Part shown: positions 38,855 to 47,405 of the stretch, piece by piece | How positions within the stretch are numbered: position 1 is the stretch's first letter | Layout of the letters: every line of letters begins with the position of its first letter | Origin: Ureibacillus sp. | GTDB taxonomy: Bacteria; Bacillota; Bacilli; Bacillales_A; Planococcaceae | Length of the DNA: 64,000 nucleotides | NCBI GenBank assembly: GCA_031178355.1 | Contig: JAPSJC010000004.1 | Coordinates: 31,598 to 95,597, forward strand | Direction: 5' to 3' | Notes under the pieces: model-generated | Databases searched by the model: none | Told to the model about the DNA's origin: nothing | The model's input: only the letters and a program-made list of their open reading frames with translations | Position numbers and translations under genes: made by a program

Positions 38855-39994
38855 ATGACAAAATTTCAATTAGTAGCTACTAGTGCAATGGGTCTCGAAT
38901 CTATTGTTGCAGAGGAAGTACAAAGCTTAGGCTACCAAACAAAAGTAGAAAATGGAAAGGTTTACTTTGAAGGTGATGAAACAGCCATTGCAAGATGTAA
39001 TCTTTGGTTACGTGTTGCTGATCGTGTAAAAATTGTAGTGGCCCAGTTTCCTGCTACTACTTTTGACCAACTATTTGAAAGCACAAAAAAAATAGAATGG
39101 GAAAAATATTTACCAGTAGATGCTGCATTTCCTGTTTCAGGTAAATCGGTAAAATCGAAGTTATTTAGTGTACCAGATTGCCAAGCAATTGTAAAAAAAG
39201 CAATTGTTGAAAGAATGAAGTTCCATTATAAGCGATTAGGTTTTTTAGACGAATCTGGCGCAACATATAAAATTGAGGTCTCAATTTTGAAAGATTTGGC
39301 AACAATAACAATTGATACATCGGGAGCAGGGTTACATAAACGTGGTTATCGTCAAACACAAGGGGAAGCACCACTTAAGGAAACACTTGCTGCAGCTCTT
39401 ATTAAAATTTCTAAATGGAGTCCTAGTAGACCTTTTGTAGACTTATTTTGTGGTTCAGGAACAATTCCATTAGAAGCTGCTATGATTGGTCAAAACATTG
39501 CTCCGGGCTATAATCGTGAATTTATTTCAGAAGATTGGTCATGGTTTAAATCTCAAGTTTGGGATAATGCAAGAGAAGAAGTGGAGTCACTGGCTAATTA
39601 TGACCAACCACTAGAAATCATAGGTTCAGATATCGATCATCGTATGATTTCAATCGCACAATCAAATGCCACAGAAGCAGGTTTTGGTGACTTAATTACG
39701 TTTAAACAAATGCAAGCAACCGATTTTACAACGAAGTTAACAGATGGTGTGATTATTTCTAACCCACCATACGGTGAGCGTATTGGTGAGAAAGAAGTTA
39801 TTGAGCAAATTATTAGTGATTTAGGTAATGTCATGAGAAACTATCCTACATGGTCTGTTTATATGCTATCTTCTATGGAAGAATTTGAAGAATTTTATGG
39901 TAGAAAGGCAACTAAAAAGCGTAAGTTATTTAATGGTTTTATCCGAACAGATTTGTATCAATTCTGGGGACAAAAATCAAAACGCGATGAATAA
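38855..39994 (+). CDS. ypsC: THUMP-domain rRNA methyltransferase YpsC (RlmL family)
   Basis: A 379-residue SAM-dependent methyltransferase. The N-terminal ferredoxin-like/THUMP part (residues 1-160) is followed by the Rossmann domain with FVDLFCGSGTIPLEAA near 194, GSDIDHRMISIAQSNA near 263, and the catalytic SNPPYGER near 303 (an N6-adenine or N2-guanine methylase type motif). This is the family that methylates 23S rRNA guanine. AAGAGAGG lies upstream. It is next to rnpB as in B. subtilis. Confidence 0.93.
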   Translation: MTKFQLVATSAMGLESIVAEEVQSLGYQTKVENGKVYFEGDETAIARCNLWLRVADRVKIVVAQFPATTFDQLFESTKKIEWEKYLPVDAAFPVSGKSVKSKLFSVPDCQAIVKKAIVERMKFHYKRLGFLDESGATYKIEVSILKDLATITIDTSGAGLHKRGYRQTQGEAPLKETLAAALIKISKWSPSRPFVDLFCGSGTIPLEAAMIGQNIAPGYNREFISEDWSWFKSQVWDNAREEVESLANYDQPLEIIGSDIDHRMISIAQSNATEAGFGDLITFKQMQATDFTTKLTDGVIISNPPYGERIGEKEVIEQIISDLGNVMRNYPTWSVYMLSSMEEFEEFYGRKATKKRKLFNGFIRTDLYQFWGQKSKRDE

Positions 39995-40025
39995 CATAAA
40001 GTATTATGAATGATGAATTTTATTT

Positions 40026-40054
40026 GGAAGGAGAGTAAATGCTCCTTCCTTTTC
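40026..40054 (+). terminator. Terminator after ypsC
   Basis: GGAAGGAG pairs with CTCCTTCC across AGTAAATG, with a short T run. Confidence 0.75.
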
Positions 40055-40172
40055 AATGTCTATTATGGATACATACTGTGGAGTTTATCTAGTCGCACAT
40101 GTTATCAGCTGTGAAGAAAGCTTACGACAGTCACAAATTTGCCAAGGCGAATTAGATTAAGGAGACTATTAT

Positions 40173-42071
40173 ATGAGAAAATCTTTACCATTTGAATTAT
40201 CAAAGGACAAATCCTTTTTCGAGTCACTTAGTGATTGGATAGGAGATGTGCTTTATGATGAATTACCGGATAAAGGGCTTGAATTACGTGACGAACAAAT
40301 TTTCATGGCCTATCAAATTGAAAAAGTACTAAAAGAAAAGACAGTTTTATTTGCTGAAGCAGGTGTTGGAACGGGGAAAACAATAGCGTATCTTTTACCA
40401 GCAATTTCATATGCACGTTATACTGGTAAACCCGCTTTAATTGCATGTGCTGATGAAACATTAATTGACCAACTTGTGAAAGCAGGTGGGGATATTGAAA
40501 AACTTGACCAACTGTTAAACTTAAATATCGATGTCAGGCTTGCAAAATCAAGAGACCAATATTTGTGTTTAAAACGTTTTGAGGCAGCTGAAAATACTGA
40601 AACGGAAGATTGGATTGACGATATAGCGATTTCTATTCCAGAAAATGTTTATGGCAAAGGTTCTCTTAATTCAATCGAACCATATGGAGCGCGTAGTGAT
40701 TATCCGCTTGTCAATGATGAGTCATGGCAAAAAGTGAATTATAATTCCATTATGCAATGTGGTGTTTGTGATATGCGAAATCGCTGTGGTCAAACTCTCC
40801 ATCGTGCACATTATCGTAGTTCAACAGATTTAATTATATGTTCACAGGACTTTTTAATGGAGCATTTAGCAACGAAAGAATCTCGTGAAAGAGAAGGACA
40901 TCTACCATTATTACCTGATGTTTCAATGATTGTTTTGGATGAAGGACACTTACTTGAGTATGCCGCACAGAAGGCGATGACTTATAAAGTCCAAAGTCAA
41001 ACCATTGTGAATTTATTGGAACGCTTAATGGTCGATGGAGTTCGAGAGAGCACGCTTTATGCAATGGAAAAATTACAAGAAGATCATGAATTGTTTTTTG
41101 ACCAATTACGTGATGACATTGTTCCATCTGAAGAAAACAGAAAGAGAATCAATAAATCAGATACATTGTTAAGGTATGGTAAACAGCTTATTGCTGATGT
41201 TGAAAAGTTGTTAGAAGAGTTTGTATTTGAATCAGAGCTTTATATGATACCAGAGTATGAGTTAAATATGGCGGAAGAATTTTTAGAACAATATGAAGCT
41301 GCAATGAAAATATTTACTGCAAAATCGGATGCAATCGATTGGTTAGAGGAAACAGATGGCGAAGAAACCTTGGTTATTATGCCACGATTAATTACTGAAG
41401 TACTTGAAGAGAAACTATTCTCTAAAAAGCTACCAATTGTCTTCTCTTCTGCAACTTTATCAGTAAAGAAAGATTTTACGTATATTGCATCGAGTTTAGG
41501 GATTGATCAATACATGTCCTTTAGCGTACCTTCACCATTTGATTATGAAGAAGTAATGAAAATTCATTTACATGAAGAGCAAAAAGATAAGAGTAAAGTT
41601 GTAGAGAAATTACTACAAGATAAACAAAAAACATTAATTCTATTTAAATCTAAACACTCAATGTTAAAGTTCAAAGAAAGCTTGCCACTGATGACTCGTT
41701 TATCAATTGCATTTGAAGGTGATCAAGAACTATCTTCAACAATACGAGAGTTCCAAAGTGGTACAATTCATACAGTGTGTTCTTATCATTTATGGGAAGG
41801 TTTAGATTTACCTGAAGAAGCATTAACTAGAGTTATTATTTTTGATTTACCTTTCCCACCTCAAGATCCGTTATTTGATGCAAAACGTGCATTTTCAAAT
41901 AATCCATTTGAAGAAGTAGATTTACCATTTATGTTGTTGCGACTTCAACAAGGAATAGGACGTTTAATCCGAACTTCAAATGACTATGGCGAAATTCATC
42001 TATTACTAAATGATAATGAAGTAGCCGTGAAAGATCAATTCATCGATATTTTACCAGTTTCAATAAAATGA
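40173..42071 (+). CDS. ypvA: XPD/DinG-type iron-sulfur helicase YpvA
   Basis: An SF2 DNA helicase of 632 residues. Walker A GVGTGKT near residue 65, a DEAH-type box read as LDEGH near 252, and C-terminal QQGIGRLIRT. Unlike the dinG product at 22 kb, it has the [4Fe-4S] cysteines: one in QYLCLKRF and three in CGVCDMRNRC (C-x2-C-x5-C). It lacks the exonuclease domain. It matches B. subtilis YpvA by position after ypsC. AAGGAG precedes the ATG by ~11 bases. Confidence 0.92.
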   Translation: MRKSLPFELSKDKSFFESLSDWIGDVLYDELPDKGLELRDEQIFMAYQIEKVLKEKTVLFAEAGVGTGKTIAYLLPAISYARYTGKPALIACADETLIDQLVKAGGDIEKLDQLLNLNIDVRLAKSRDQYLCLKRFEAAENTETEDWIDDIAISIPENVYGKGSLNSIEPYGARSDYPLVNDESWQKVNYNSIMQCGVCDMRNRCGQTLHRAHYRSSTDLIICSQDFLMEHLATKESREREGHLPLLPDVSMIVLDEGHLLEYAAQKAMTYKVQSQTIVNLLERLMVDGVRESTLYAMEKLQEDHELFFDQLRDDIVPSEENRKRINKSDTLLRYGKQLIADVEKLLEEFVFESELYMIPEYELNMAEEFLEQYEAAMKIFTAKSDAIDWLEETDGEETLVIMPRLITEVLEEKLFSKKLPIVFSSATLSVKKDFTYIASSLGIDQYMSFSVPSPFDYEEVMKIHLHEEQKDKSKVVEKLLQDKQKTLILFKSKHSMLKFKESLPLMTRLSIAFEGDQELSSTIREFQSGTIHTVCSYHLWEGLDLPEEALTRVIIFDLPFPPQDPLFDAKRAFSNNPFEEVDLPFMLLRLQQGIGRLIRTSNDYGEIHLLLNDNEVAVKDQFIDILPVSIK

Positions 42072-42074
42072 ATG

Positions 42075-42119
42075 ACAGCTATGTAAAAATTTGATTTAAT
42101 TTTTACATAGCTGTTTTTT
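42075..42119 (+). terminator. Terminator after ypvA
   Basis: ACAGCTATGTAAAAAT and ATTTTTACATAGCTGT form a perfect 16-bp stem with an 8-base loop and a TTTTTT tail. This marks the end of the conserved backbone block and the start of the accessory cluster. Confidence 0.9.
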
Positions 42120-42297
42120 CATTATTGAAAAAATTACCGAATATATAATAATAGATAGTAATTATACTTTGATAGTTTTTATATCTTTTTTGAACAGCTA
42201 AGGCATTGTCTTAGAATAAATAGTGATTTGTTATCAAATATTTAAATGTTCTACTGAACTTTCGTAATGTTTCGGAAAATGAAGGAGGTCATAAAAG

Positions 42298-45200
42298 GTG
42301 CAAAATGTATTACTATCAAAAATAATTCCACCAGATATTTCAAATCATTTTATGCGAAGAGCGAAATTAGCTAAAAAGCTTGCAAAAATCTCACAAGCTA
42401 AATTAACCGTCCTACAAAGTGGAGCAGGATATGGAAAAACATCAGCATTAGCACAACTTACTTCTCATAAAGATTTGTTATTCTCTTGGTATCAGGTAAC
42501 TGAGGAAGATGATGATATATTACCTTTTATGAGACATTTATTTTATAGTATTCAACGAGTGTACATAGAATTTGGTTCTTCTTTAATTGGATGGGATAAT
42601 TTATCGATGTTTCCTAAATTAGATGAATTAAATAAATTATATAAAATGTTCGTCAATGAATTTTATCAAATAAAACGTCCCATTTATATTATTATTGATG
42701 ACTACCACTTGGTGAATCACGTTTTTCAAATTAACTACGTATTAAATAAAATCATTGAAAACTTACCGTCCCATGTACATTTTATAGTCGCATCAAGGCA
42801 AAGACTTAATTGGAATTGCCTCTTTCAACTAAAATTACAAGGTCAATTAATAGAATGTAGAGAAGAGGATTTTATTTTTTCAGGTGAAGAAATACAAGTC
42901 TTGTTCGAAGATTACTTTGATTATTATTTAACGCAAGATCAAATCCAAAAGATCCTATCGATGACAGAAGGTTGGGCAATTGCAATAATACTCCTTGCCT
43001 TACAATTAAGAGATTCTACTTCAACTATAGATGAAATTACAAACCTTTCGTTACAAGAATTCTTTTCTTATTTATCAGAAGAAGTCTTTGAAAATATGAA
43101 TCATTTACAAAAAGAGGCTTTATTAAAAGTTAGTATTTTTCCAACATTTTCGCTGGAGTTAATTGAGCAATTTTATAATAAAGAAATGGCTGAGCAATTA
43201 TTAGAACTTGTCAAAATTCAAGGATTTATCCAACCTTTAGCTGGGCAAAAAGAATTTCGCTTCCACGTTTTGTTTCAGCAGTTTTTAGAAATGAAATTAA
43301 AAGAAAAAAATGAAGTTGAATTTATTAATCTCAATAGGAAAGCTACTCATTATTTCATTGATGTGTATAAACCAATGTTTGCAATCTATCATGCAAATAA
43401 AACAAAAGACGAAATACTTACCGCAGAAGTACTTGTAAAATTTGCTCCGTACTTTATAGAAGCTGGACAATTTGATTATTATTTAGAGCGTCTAAAAGAA
43501 TTAACGAGCAACACAAAGGAAAGATTTTATGGATTATTCTTTTATGAAGCCGAATGTCTTAGATTTCAAGCCCAATATGAAAAAGCAAAAAAAACTTATG
43601 ATCAATGTCTGGTCTTCGCTGAAAAAAATAAAGATTATTACTATGTTGTAAAGGCGTATGCGGGGATTGCACATATTTATCTAGATACAATCCAACCTGC
43701 ATATGCTGAAGATTATTTAGAAAAAGCATTAAATATTGCACGAAATACCAACATTGATAAAGAAGAACTATACCTTTTACAAAGACAATATGCAGAAAAC
43801 CTTGTCAATTTAGGTAAAGCGAACGAATCTGAACAATGGGTTAAAACGGTAAATTTACCTGAGGATGTTTTATATCAGGGGAACTTAGATGTTCGCACAA
43901 TGTTACGACAAGGTAAATTACTAGAAGCTAAAAGGCGAATAAAATTAAGAGAAGTGAAACATGCCTTACCATTGGATGCCCATCGAGAATCCGACGTTCT
44001 ACATTCGCTTATATTAGCTATGATGGGGCAGAATGAGGAAGCTTTTGAGAGGGCAAACAATTGCTTGAAAAATAGCGTAAGAGATTTTTCCCAATACGCA
44101 GAAGCTGTTGCTTATTTAAGAAGAGGCCACGCATTATTACTATTAAATCCATTTGAAAATAGTGCTGCTGAAGAAAGCTACCTTAAAACAATTGACATTA
44201 TGGATGAAATACACGTAACTCGAGCAAAAGCAGAATGCTATATGGGATTAGCTATGGTTTATAGTCGCAATGGTCAAATTGAGGAAGCGTTTTCATACGC
44301 AAATCTGGGTTTATATGAAACAGAAAGGGTTCAAGATGCATGGGTATCCGCTTTACTATTAACCACTTTTACAAAAATATGTGTAGAAAATAATCTACTT
44401 AAAGACGCATTGTATTACGCTAAACGTGCGAAAGAATTTTTTAGTAGATGTAAAGATCAATATGGGCAAATGGTAAGTAATTTTTGGTTGTCTTTTATCT
44501 ATTACTTAAAAGAGAATAAAGAACAATTTAATATTACATTTAATGAATTTCTATCGTTATGTTTAGCGAATCAATATGAATTTTTTTTACAAAAAGTCAC
44601 ATTGTTAGGTCCAGGGAATCTATTGATATTTCAACAGTTATTGCATTTCCAAAACGCTATTTCTACAAGTGAAGAAGTGAAAAAAGCAGCGAACATTATC
44701 AAATTTAAAGAGGGCGACACTGTACCAAAACATACTATTTCAGTAAATGTATTAGGTCCATTCAATATTACTCGTGACTATGAGGAAGTGGATGATAAAG
44801 AATGGAAACGTGAAAAAGCGAAAGAATTATTTTTATATTTATTATTAAATAAAGATCGCTATGTTTCAAAAGATGAACTATTGCATATCCTTTGGCCAAA
44901 TGGCAATGACGTAGCGATGTCACGTGATTTCAAAGTAATCTATAATGCATGTCTGAAAGTTTTAGAACCCGAGAGAAATGCAAGAGAAGAAAGTGCATAT
45001 ATTATTAGGAAAAATTCGATGTATCAATTAAATTATAGTATTACTAGTACTTCAGATATTGAATATTTTAAAAAATATGCAACTTTTGGTCTTGAAGAAA
45101 AGGAACCAACTCTCTCAATTGAGTGGCTCCAACTAGCTGTCTCTCTCTATAAAGGGAATCTATTAGAAGATTATCCACATCTAGATTGGATTCAACAGAA

Positions 45201-45486
45201 AAGAGATGAACTAGTTAATTTATATATATTAGTTATTGAAAGAATAGCTCAAAATTTAACTCGATTAAAAAGATTTCAAGAGGTCATTTTCTGGGCTGAA
45301 AAATTAACACATGTGGATAATACATGGGAAGAAGGGTACCGACTACTGATGTTAAGCTACTATCATTTAAATAATCGCTCACAAGCAGTTAAATGGTATG
45401 AGAAATGTGTAGAAGTATTGTCCGATGAATTAAATATTGAACCTATGGAATCAACTTATCAAATATACGAAATGATATTACGCTAA
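42298..45486 (+). CDS. MalT/BTAD-type ATP-dependent transcriptional activator
   Basis: A 1062-residue regulator. The N-terminal STAND/AAA ATPase part has Walker A SGAGYGKTSA (41-50) and Walker B IIIDDYHLV near 135. The middle ~450 residues are TPR-like helical repeats. The C terminus has an OmpR-like winged helix (VLGPFNITRDYEE, WKREKAKELFLYLLLNKDRYVSKDELLHILWP, about 815-910) and then a bacterial transcriptional activator domain (TLSIEWLQLAVSLYKGNLLEDYP to the end). Architecture is that of MalT relatives in which BTAD/SARP replaces the LuxR helix. It has no membrane segments. GTG start with AAGGAGG 9 bases upstream. It is directly upstream of, and co-directional with, the catabolic operon, so it is the likely activator, with an unknown inducer. 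Confidence 0.88.
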   Translation: MQNVLLSKIIPPDISNHFMRRAKLAKKLAKISQAKLTVLQSGAGYGKTSALAQLTSHKDLLFSWYQVTEEDDDILPFMRHLFYSIQRVYIEFGSSLIGWDNLSMFPKLDELNKLYKMFVNEFYQIKRPIYIIIDDYHLVNHVFQINYVLNKIIENLPSHVHFIVASRQRLNWNCLFQLKLQGQLIECREEDFIFSGEEIQVLFEDYFDYYLTQDQIQKILSMTEGWAIAIILLALQLRDSTSTIDEITNLSLQEFFSYLSEEVFENMNHLQKEALLKVSIFPTFSLELIEQFYNKEMAEQLLELVKIQGFIQPLAGQKEFRFHVLFQQFLEMKLKEKNEVEFINLNRKATHYFIDVYKPMFAIYHANKTKDEILTAEVLVKFAPYFIEAGQFDYYLERLKELTSNTKERFYGLFFYEAECLRFQAQYEKAKKTYDQCLVFAEKNKDYYYVVKAYAGIAHIYLDTIQPAYAEDYLEKALNIARNTNIDKEELYLLQRQYAENLVNLGKANESEQWVKTVNLPEDVLYQGNLDVRTMLRQGKLLEAKRRIKLREVKHALPLDAHRESDVLHSLILAMMGQNEEAFERANNCLKNSVRDFSQYAEAVAYLRRGHALLLLNPFENSAAEESYLKTIDIMDEIHVTRAKAECYMGLAMVYSRNGQIEEAFSYANLGLYETERVQDAWVSALLLTTFTKICVENNLLKDALYYAKRAKEFFSRCKDQYGQMVSNFWLSFIYYLKENKEQFNITFNEFLSLCLANQYEFFLQKVTLLGPGNLLIFQQLLHFQNAISTSEEVKKAANIIKFKEGDTVPKHTISVNVLGPFNITRDYEEVDDKEWKREKAKELFLYLLLNKDRYVSKDELLHILWPNGNDVAMSRDFKVIYNACLKVLEPERNAREESAYIIRKNSMYQLNYSITSTSDIEYFKKYATFGLEEKEPTLSIEWLQLAVSLYKGNLLEDYPHLDWIQQKRDELVNLYILVIERIAQNLTRLKRFQEVIFWAEKLTHVDNTWEEGYRLLMLSYYHLNNRSQAVKWYEKCVEVLSDELNIEPMESTYQIYEMILR

Positions 45487-45489
45487 TCA

Positions 45490-45532
45490 CTCAGAGAGTT
45501 CATTCTCTAAAGTCTTTAGCGTTTTTTTACAT
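45490..45532 (+). terminator. Weak terminator after the activator gene
   Basis: AGAGA/TCTCT and CTAAAG/CTTTAG self-complementary stretches are followed by GTTTTTTT just after the stop codon. The exact fold is unclear. Confidence 0.5.
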
Positions 45533-45542
45533 TTACATCTAT

Positions 45543-45786
45543 GCTCCTATAGTGGTCACATCAAGATGTCACCATCCTCGTCGCAAGGGTTTTGTCTCGT
45601 TAAACTATTAAGATTATGTTTCTTACTGTCCTTGCACCTGCGCTGCAGTAGCTGCTCGTCGCAAAGGCTTCATCTCAAAACTTTCTATAGAGCGCCTCGA
45701 TTTATTTGTAAGTATGCTTTTTTGAATTTTGCTCCTGTGGTGGTCACATCAAGATGTCACCATCCTCGTCGCAAGGGTTTTGTCTC
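45543..45786 (+). repeat. Direct repeat pair (56 bp) with a degenerate third copy upstream of the transporter operon
   Basis: The 407-base gap between the activator and the binding-protein gene holds two nearly identical 56-bp copies, 45543-45598 and 45731-45786. Both start GCTCCT, contain GGTCACATCAAGATGTCACC and end CTCGTCGCAAGGGTTTTGTCTC, 188 bases apart with two or three differences. A diverged partial copy at about 45650-45680 reads CTCGTCGCAAAGGCTTCATCTC. Within each copy GGTCACATC/GATGTCACC is a near-palindrome. They could be regulator sites or a dispersed element. Confidence 0.75.
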
Positions 45787-45814
45787 AAAAATTCTTTTTC
45801 AGACAAAACCCTTG
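45772..45814 (+). promoter_or_regulatory. Perfect 14-bp inverted repeat at the operon promoter
   Basis: CAAGGGTTTTGTCT (45772-45785) and AGACAAAACCCTTG (45801-45814) are exact reverse complements with a 15-base spacer. The right arm abuts the promoter. It is a candidate operator for the neighbouring activator, or a hairpin if transcribed from upstream. There is no T tract after it, so it is not a classical terminator. Confidence 0.5.
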
Positions 45815-45822
45815 TAACTTAT

Positions 45823-45850
45823 TTGTAACTTCTATGGTTTATCTTATAGT
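45823..45850 (+). promoter_or_regulatory. Candidate promoter of the transporter/catabolic operon
   Basis: TTGTAA (45823-45828) and TATAGT (45845-45850) with a 16-base spacer. An alternative -35, also TTGTAA, lies at 45812-45817. Both elements are imperfect, which suits an activator-dependent promoter. Confidence 0.5.
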
Positions 45851-45859
45851 TAAAGCAAA

Positions 45860-45873
45860 TGTAAGCGCTTTAA
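45860..45873 (+). promoter_or_regulatory. Catabolite-responsive element (cre, CcpA site)
   Basis: TGTAAGCGCTTTAA matches the Bacillus cre consensus TGWAANCGNTNWCA at all fixed positions but one. It lies about 10 bases beyond the candidate -10 box and 20 bases before the start codon, a position where CcpA normally represses. Confidence 0.7.
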
Positions 45874-45893
45874 AAAACAAAGGGGGAAATCGC

Positions 45894-47153
45894 ATGAAAA
45901 AATTTTGGTATCTGTTTATGATGGCCTTTTTAGTTGTGGTCCTTGCAGCTTGTGGTGGAGAGCAATCATCTTCTACTAATACACCACCAAAAGATGAAGG
46001 AACATCAACAGAAACTGAAACTGAAGATACTGAGGTAACAGAATCGGGGGGCACTATTAAAATTGGTGTTCTAGCATCACTAAGTGGTGCTTTAGAATCT
46101 TATGGTAAGCAAACTCAAAAAGGTTTTGAATTAGGTTTAGAATATGCAACTGGTGGGACTATGGAAGTTGCAGGTAAAAAAATTGAAGTAGTATATGAAG
46201 ACACTGAAACAAAACCAGAGGTAGCCGTACAAAAAGCTACGAAACTTTTAGAAGATGATCAAGTTGATTTCTTAGTTGGATCTTCAAGTTCTGGTGATAC
46301 ATTAGCTGTTCTACCATTAGCAGAAGAATATGAAAAGATTATGGTTGTTGAACCTGCTGTAGCAGATAGTATTACAGGTTCTGAGTTTAATGAATTTATC
46401 TTTAGAACTGCTCGTAACTCTTCACAAGACGCATATGCTGCTGCAGCTGCCATTGCTGGTGAAGGGGTAAAAATTGCGACATTTGCGCCTGACTACTCGT
46501 TCGGTTGGGATGGGGTTGCTGCTTTCAAAAATGCCGCTTTAGAATTAGGAGCTGAAATTGTAGCAGAAGAGTATGCACCCGCTGACGCTACTGACTTTAC
46601 TTCAAACTTACAAAAAATCATCGATGCAAAACCTGATTATTTATTTGTCGTTTGGGCAGGAGCAAACTCACCTTGGGGTCAGATTTCAGATATGAAGTTA
46701 CAAGAAAATGGAATTAAAATTTCAACAGGTGCTCCAGATATTCCAGCTTTAATGACAATGGGTCAATTAGTTGGTATGGAAGGATTCTCTGTTTACTATC
46801 ATACTCTACCGGACAATCCAATTAATGATTGGTTAGTAGAAGAACACAAAAAACGTCATAACGGAGAAGTTCCTGACTTATTTACTCCGGGTGGTTTTGC
46901 AGCTGCGATGGCAATTGTGACTGCATTAGAAAAGTCTGGTGGAGATGCTGATGGAAATACATTAATCCCGATAATGGAAGGTATGTCATTCGAAACGCCT
47001 AAAGGAACGATGACTTTCCGTCCTGAAGATCACCAAGCATTACAACCGCTGTATTCTGTTACTTTGGAAGAGGTGGAAGGATTTGATTATCCGGTGCCAG
47101 TTTTAATTCGTGAATTATCACCTGAAGAAACTGAACCACCAATTATGAACTAA
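45894..47153 (+). CDS. ABC transporter substrate-binding lipoprotein (branched-chain amino acid/HAAT family)
   Basis: About 419 residues: a type II signal with lipobox LAAC (Cys20), a Ser/Thr/Glu-rich linker, then a periplasmic-binding type I fold starting IKIGVLASLSGALESYGKQTQKGFELGLEYA, as in LivK/AmiC-like receptors. The usual ligands are amino acids, amides, short-chain acids or aromatic acids; which one cannot be told. The frame is open further upstream but the ATG at 45894 has AAAGGGGG and the signal peptide. It is the first gene of the operon, with the cre site in front and a hairpin plus repeat behind. Confidence 0.9.
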   Translation: MKKFWYLFMMAFLVVVLAACGGEQSSSTNTPPKDEGTSTETETEDTEVTESGGTIKIGVLASLSGALESYGKQTQKGFELGLEYATGGTMEVAGKKIEVVYEDTETKPEVAVQKATKLLEDDQVDFLVGSSSSGDTLAVLPLAEEYEKIMVVEPAVADSITGSEFNEFIFRTARNSSQDAYAAAAAIAGEGVKIATFAPDYSFGWDGVAAFKNAALELGAEIVAEEYAPADATDFTSNLQKIIDAKPDYLFVVWAGANSPWGQISDMKLQENGIKISTGAPDIPALMTMGQLVGMEGFSVYYHTLPDNPINDWLVEEHKKRHNGEVPDLFTPGGFAAAMAIVTALEKSGGDADGNTLIPIMEGMSFETPKGTMTFRPEDHQALQPLYSVTLEEVEGFDYPVPVLIRELSPEETEPPIMN

Positions 47154-47167
47154 GCAATAACAATTGG

Positions 47168-47200
47168 AAACAGGCCAAATAATTTGGTCTGTTTCTCTTA
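47168..47200 (+). terminator. Hairpin after the binding-protein gene
   Basis: AAACAGGCCAAAT can pair with ATTTGGTCTGTTT, with a weak U-rich tail (CTCTT). It would partly stop transcription or protect the 3' end, giving more binding protein than transporter. Confidence 0.6.
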
Positions 47201-47247
47201 AAATCTTTTCATAGAGTCAAGAATAAATATTTTTGAGTTTGAACAGT

Positions 47248-47365
47248 GTCTAGCTGCGAACGCCAGCTCCTCGGCAACTTCAAAACCGCCTGCAAGAGCA
47301 AAGAGCGCTCTTTTGTCGGTTTCTCCAGTTGTTTTCGGAGCTGAGAATGGCGTTCTCCGCTTTTC
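47248..47365. repeat. GC-richer structured repeat element inside the operon
   Basis: The 252-base gap between the binding-protein and ATPase genes carries a stem-rich element: GAACGCCA-GCTCC (47258-47270) faces GGAGCT and TGGCGTTC (47337-47355), AAACCG faces CGGTTT, and AGAGCGCTCT is a palindrome in the centre. It resembles the dispersed intergenic repeats of Bacillales and is base-compositionally unlike its surroundings. It has no coding content. Confidence 0.55.
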
Positions 47366-47405
47366 TAATAAAAAGATTTTAAGAGGAGCAGATAGGAGGA
47401 GAAAT

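Noticed and set aside
43559..44060. Antisense ORFs inside the activator gene
   Set aside because: The activator frame continues through with domain motifs on both sides; the antisense ORFs have no support.
45566..45817. 83-residue ORF upstream of the binding-protein gene
   Set aside because: It consists of the duplicated 56-bp repeat read in one frame, is Cys/Arg/Leu-rich and lacks a ribosome site.
47222..47370. Short peptide gene in the gap between transporter genes
   Set aside because: The open frames here run through a structured repeat and are explained by the upstream extension of the ATPase frame; the ribosome site fixes the ATPase start at 47406.
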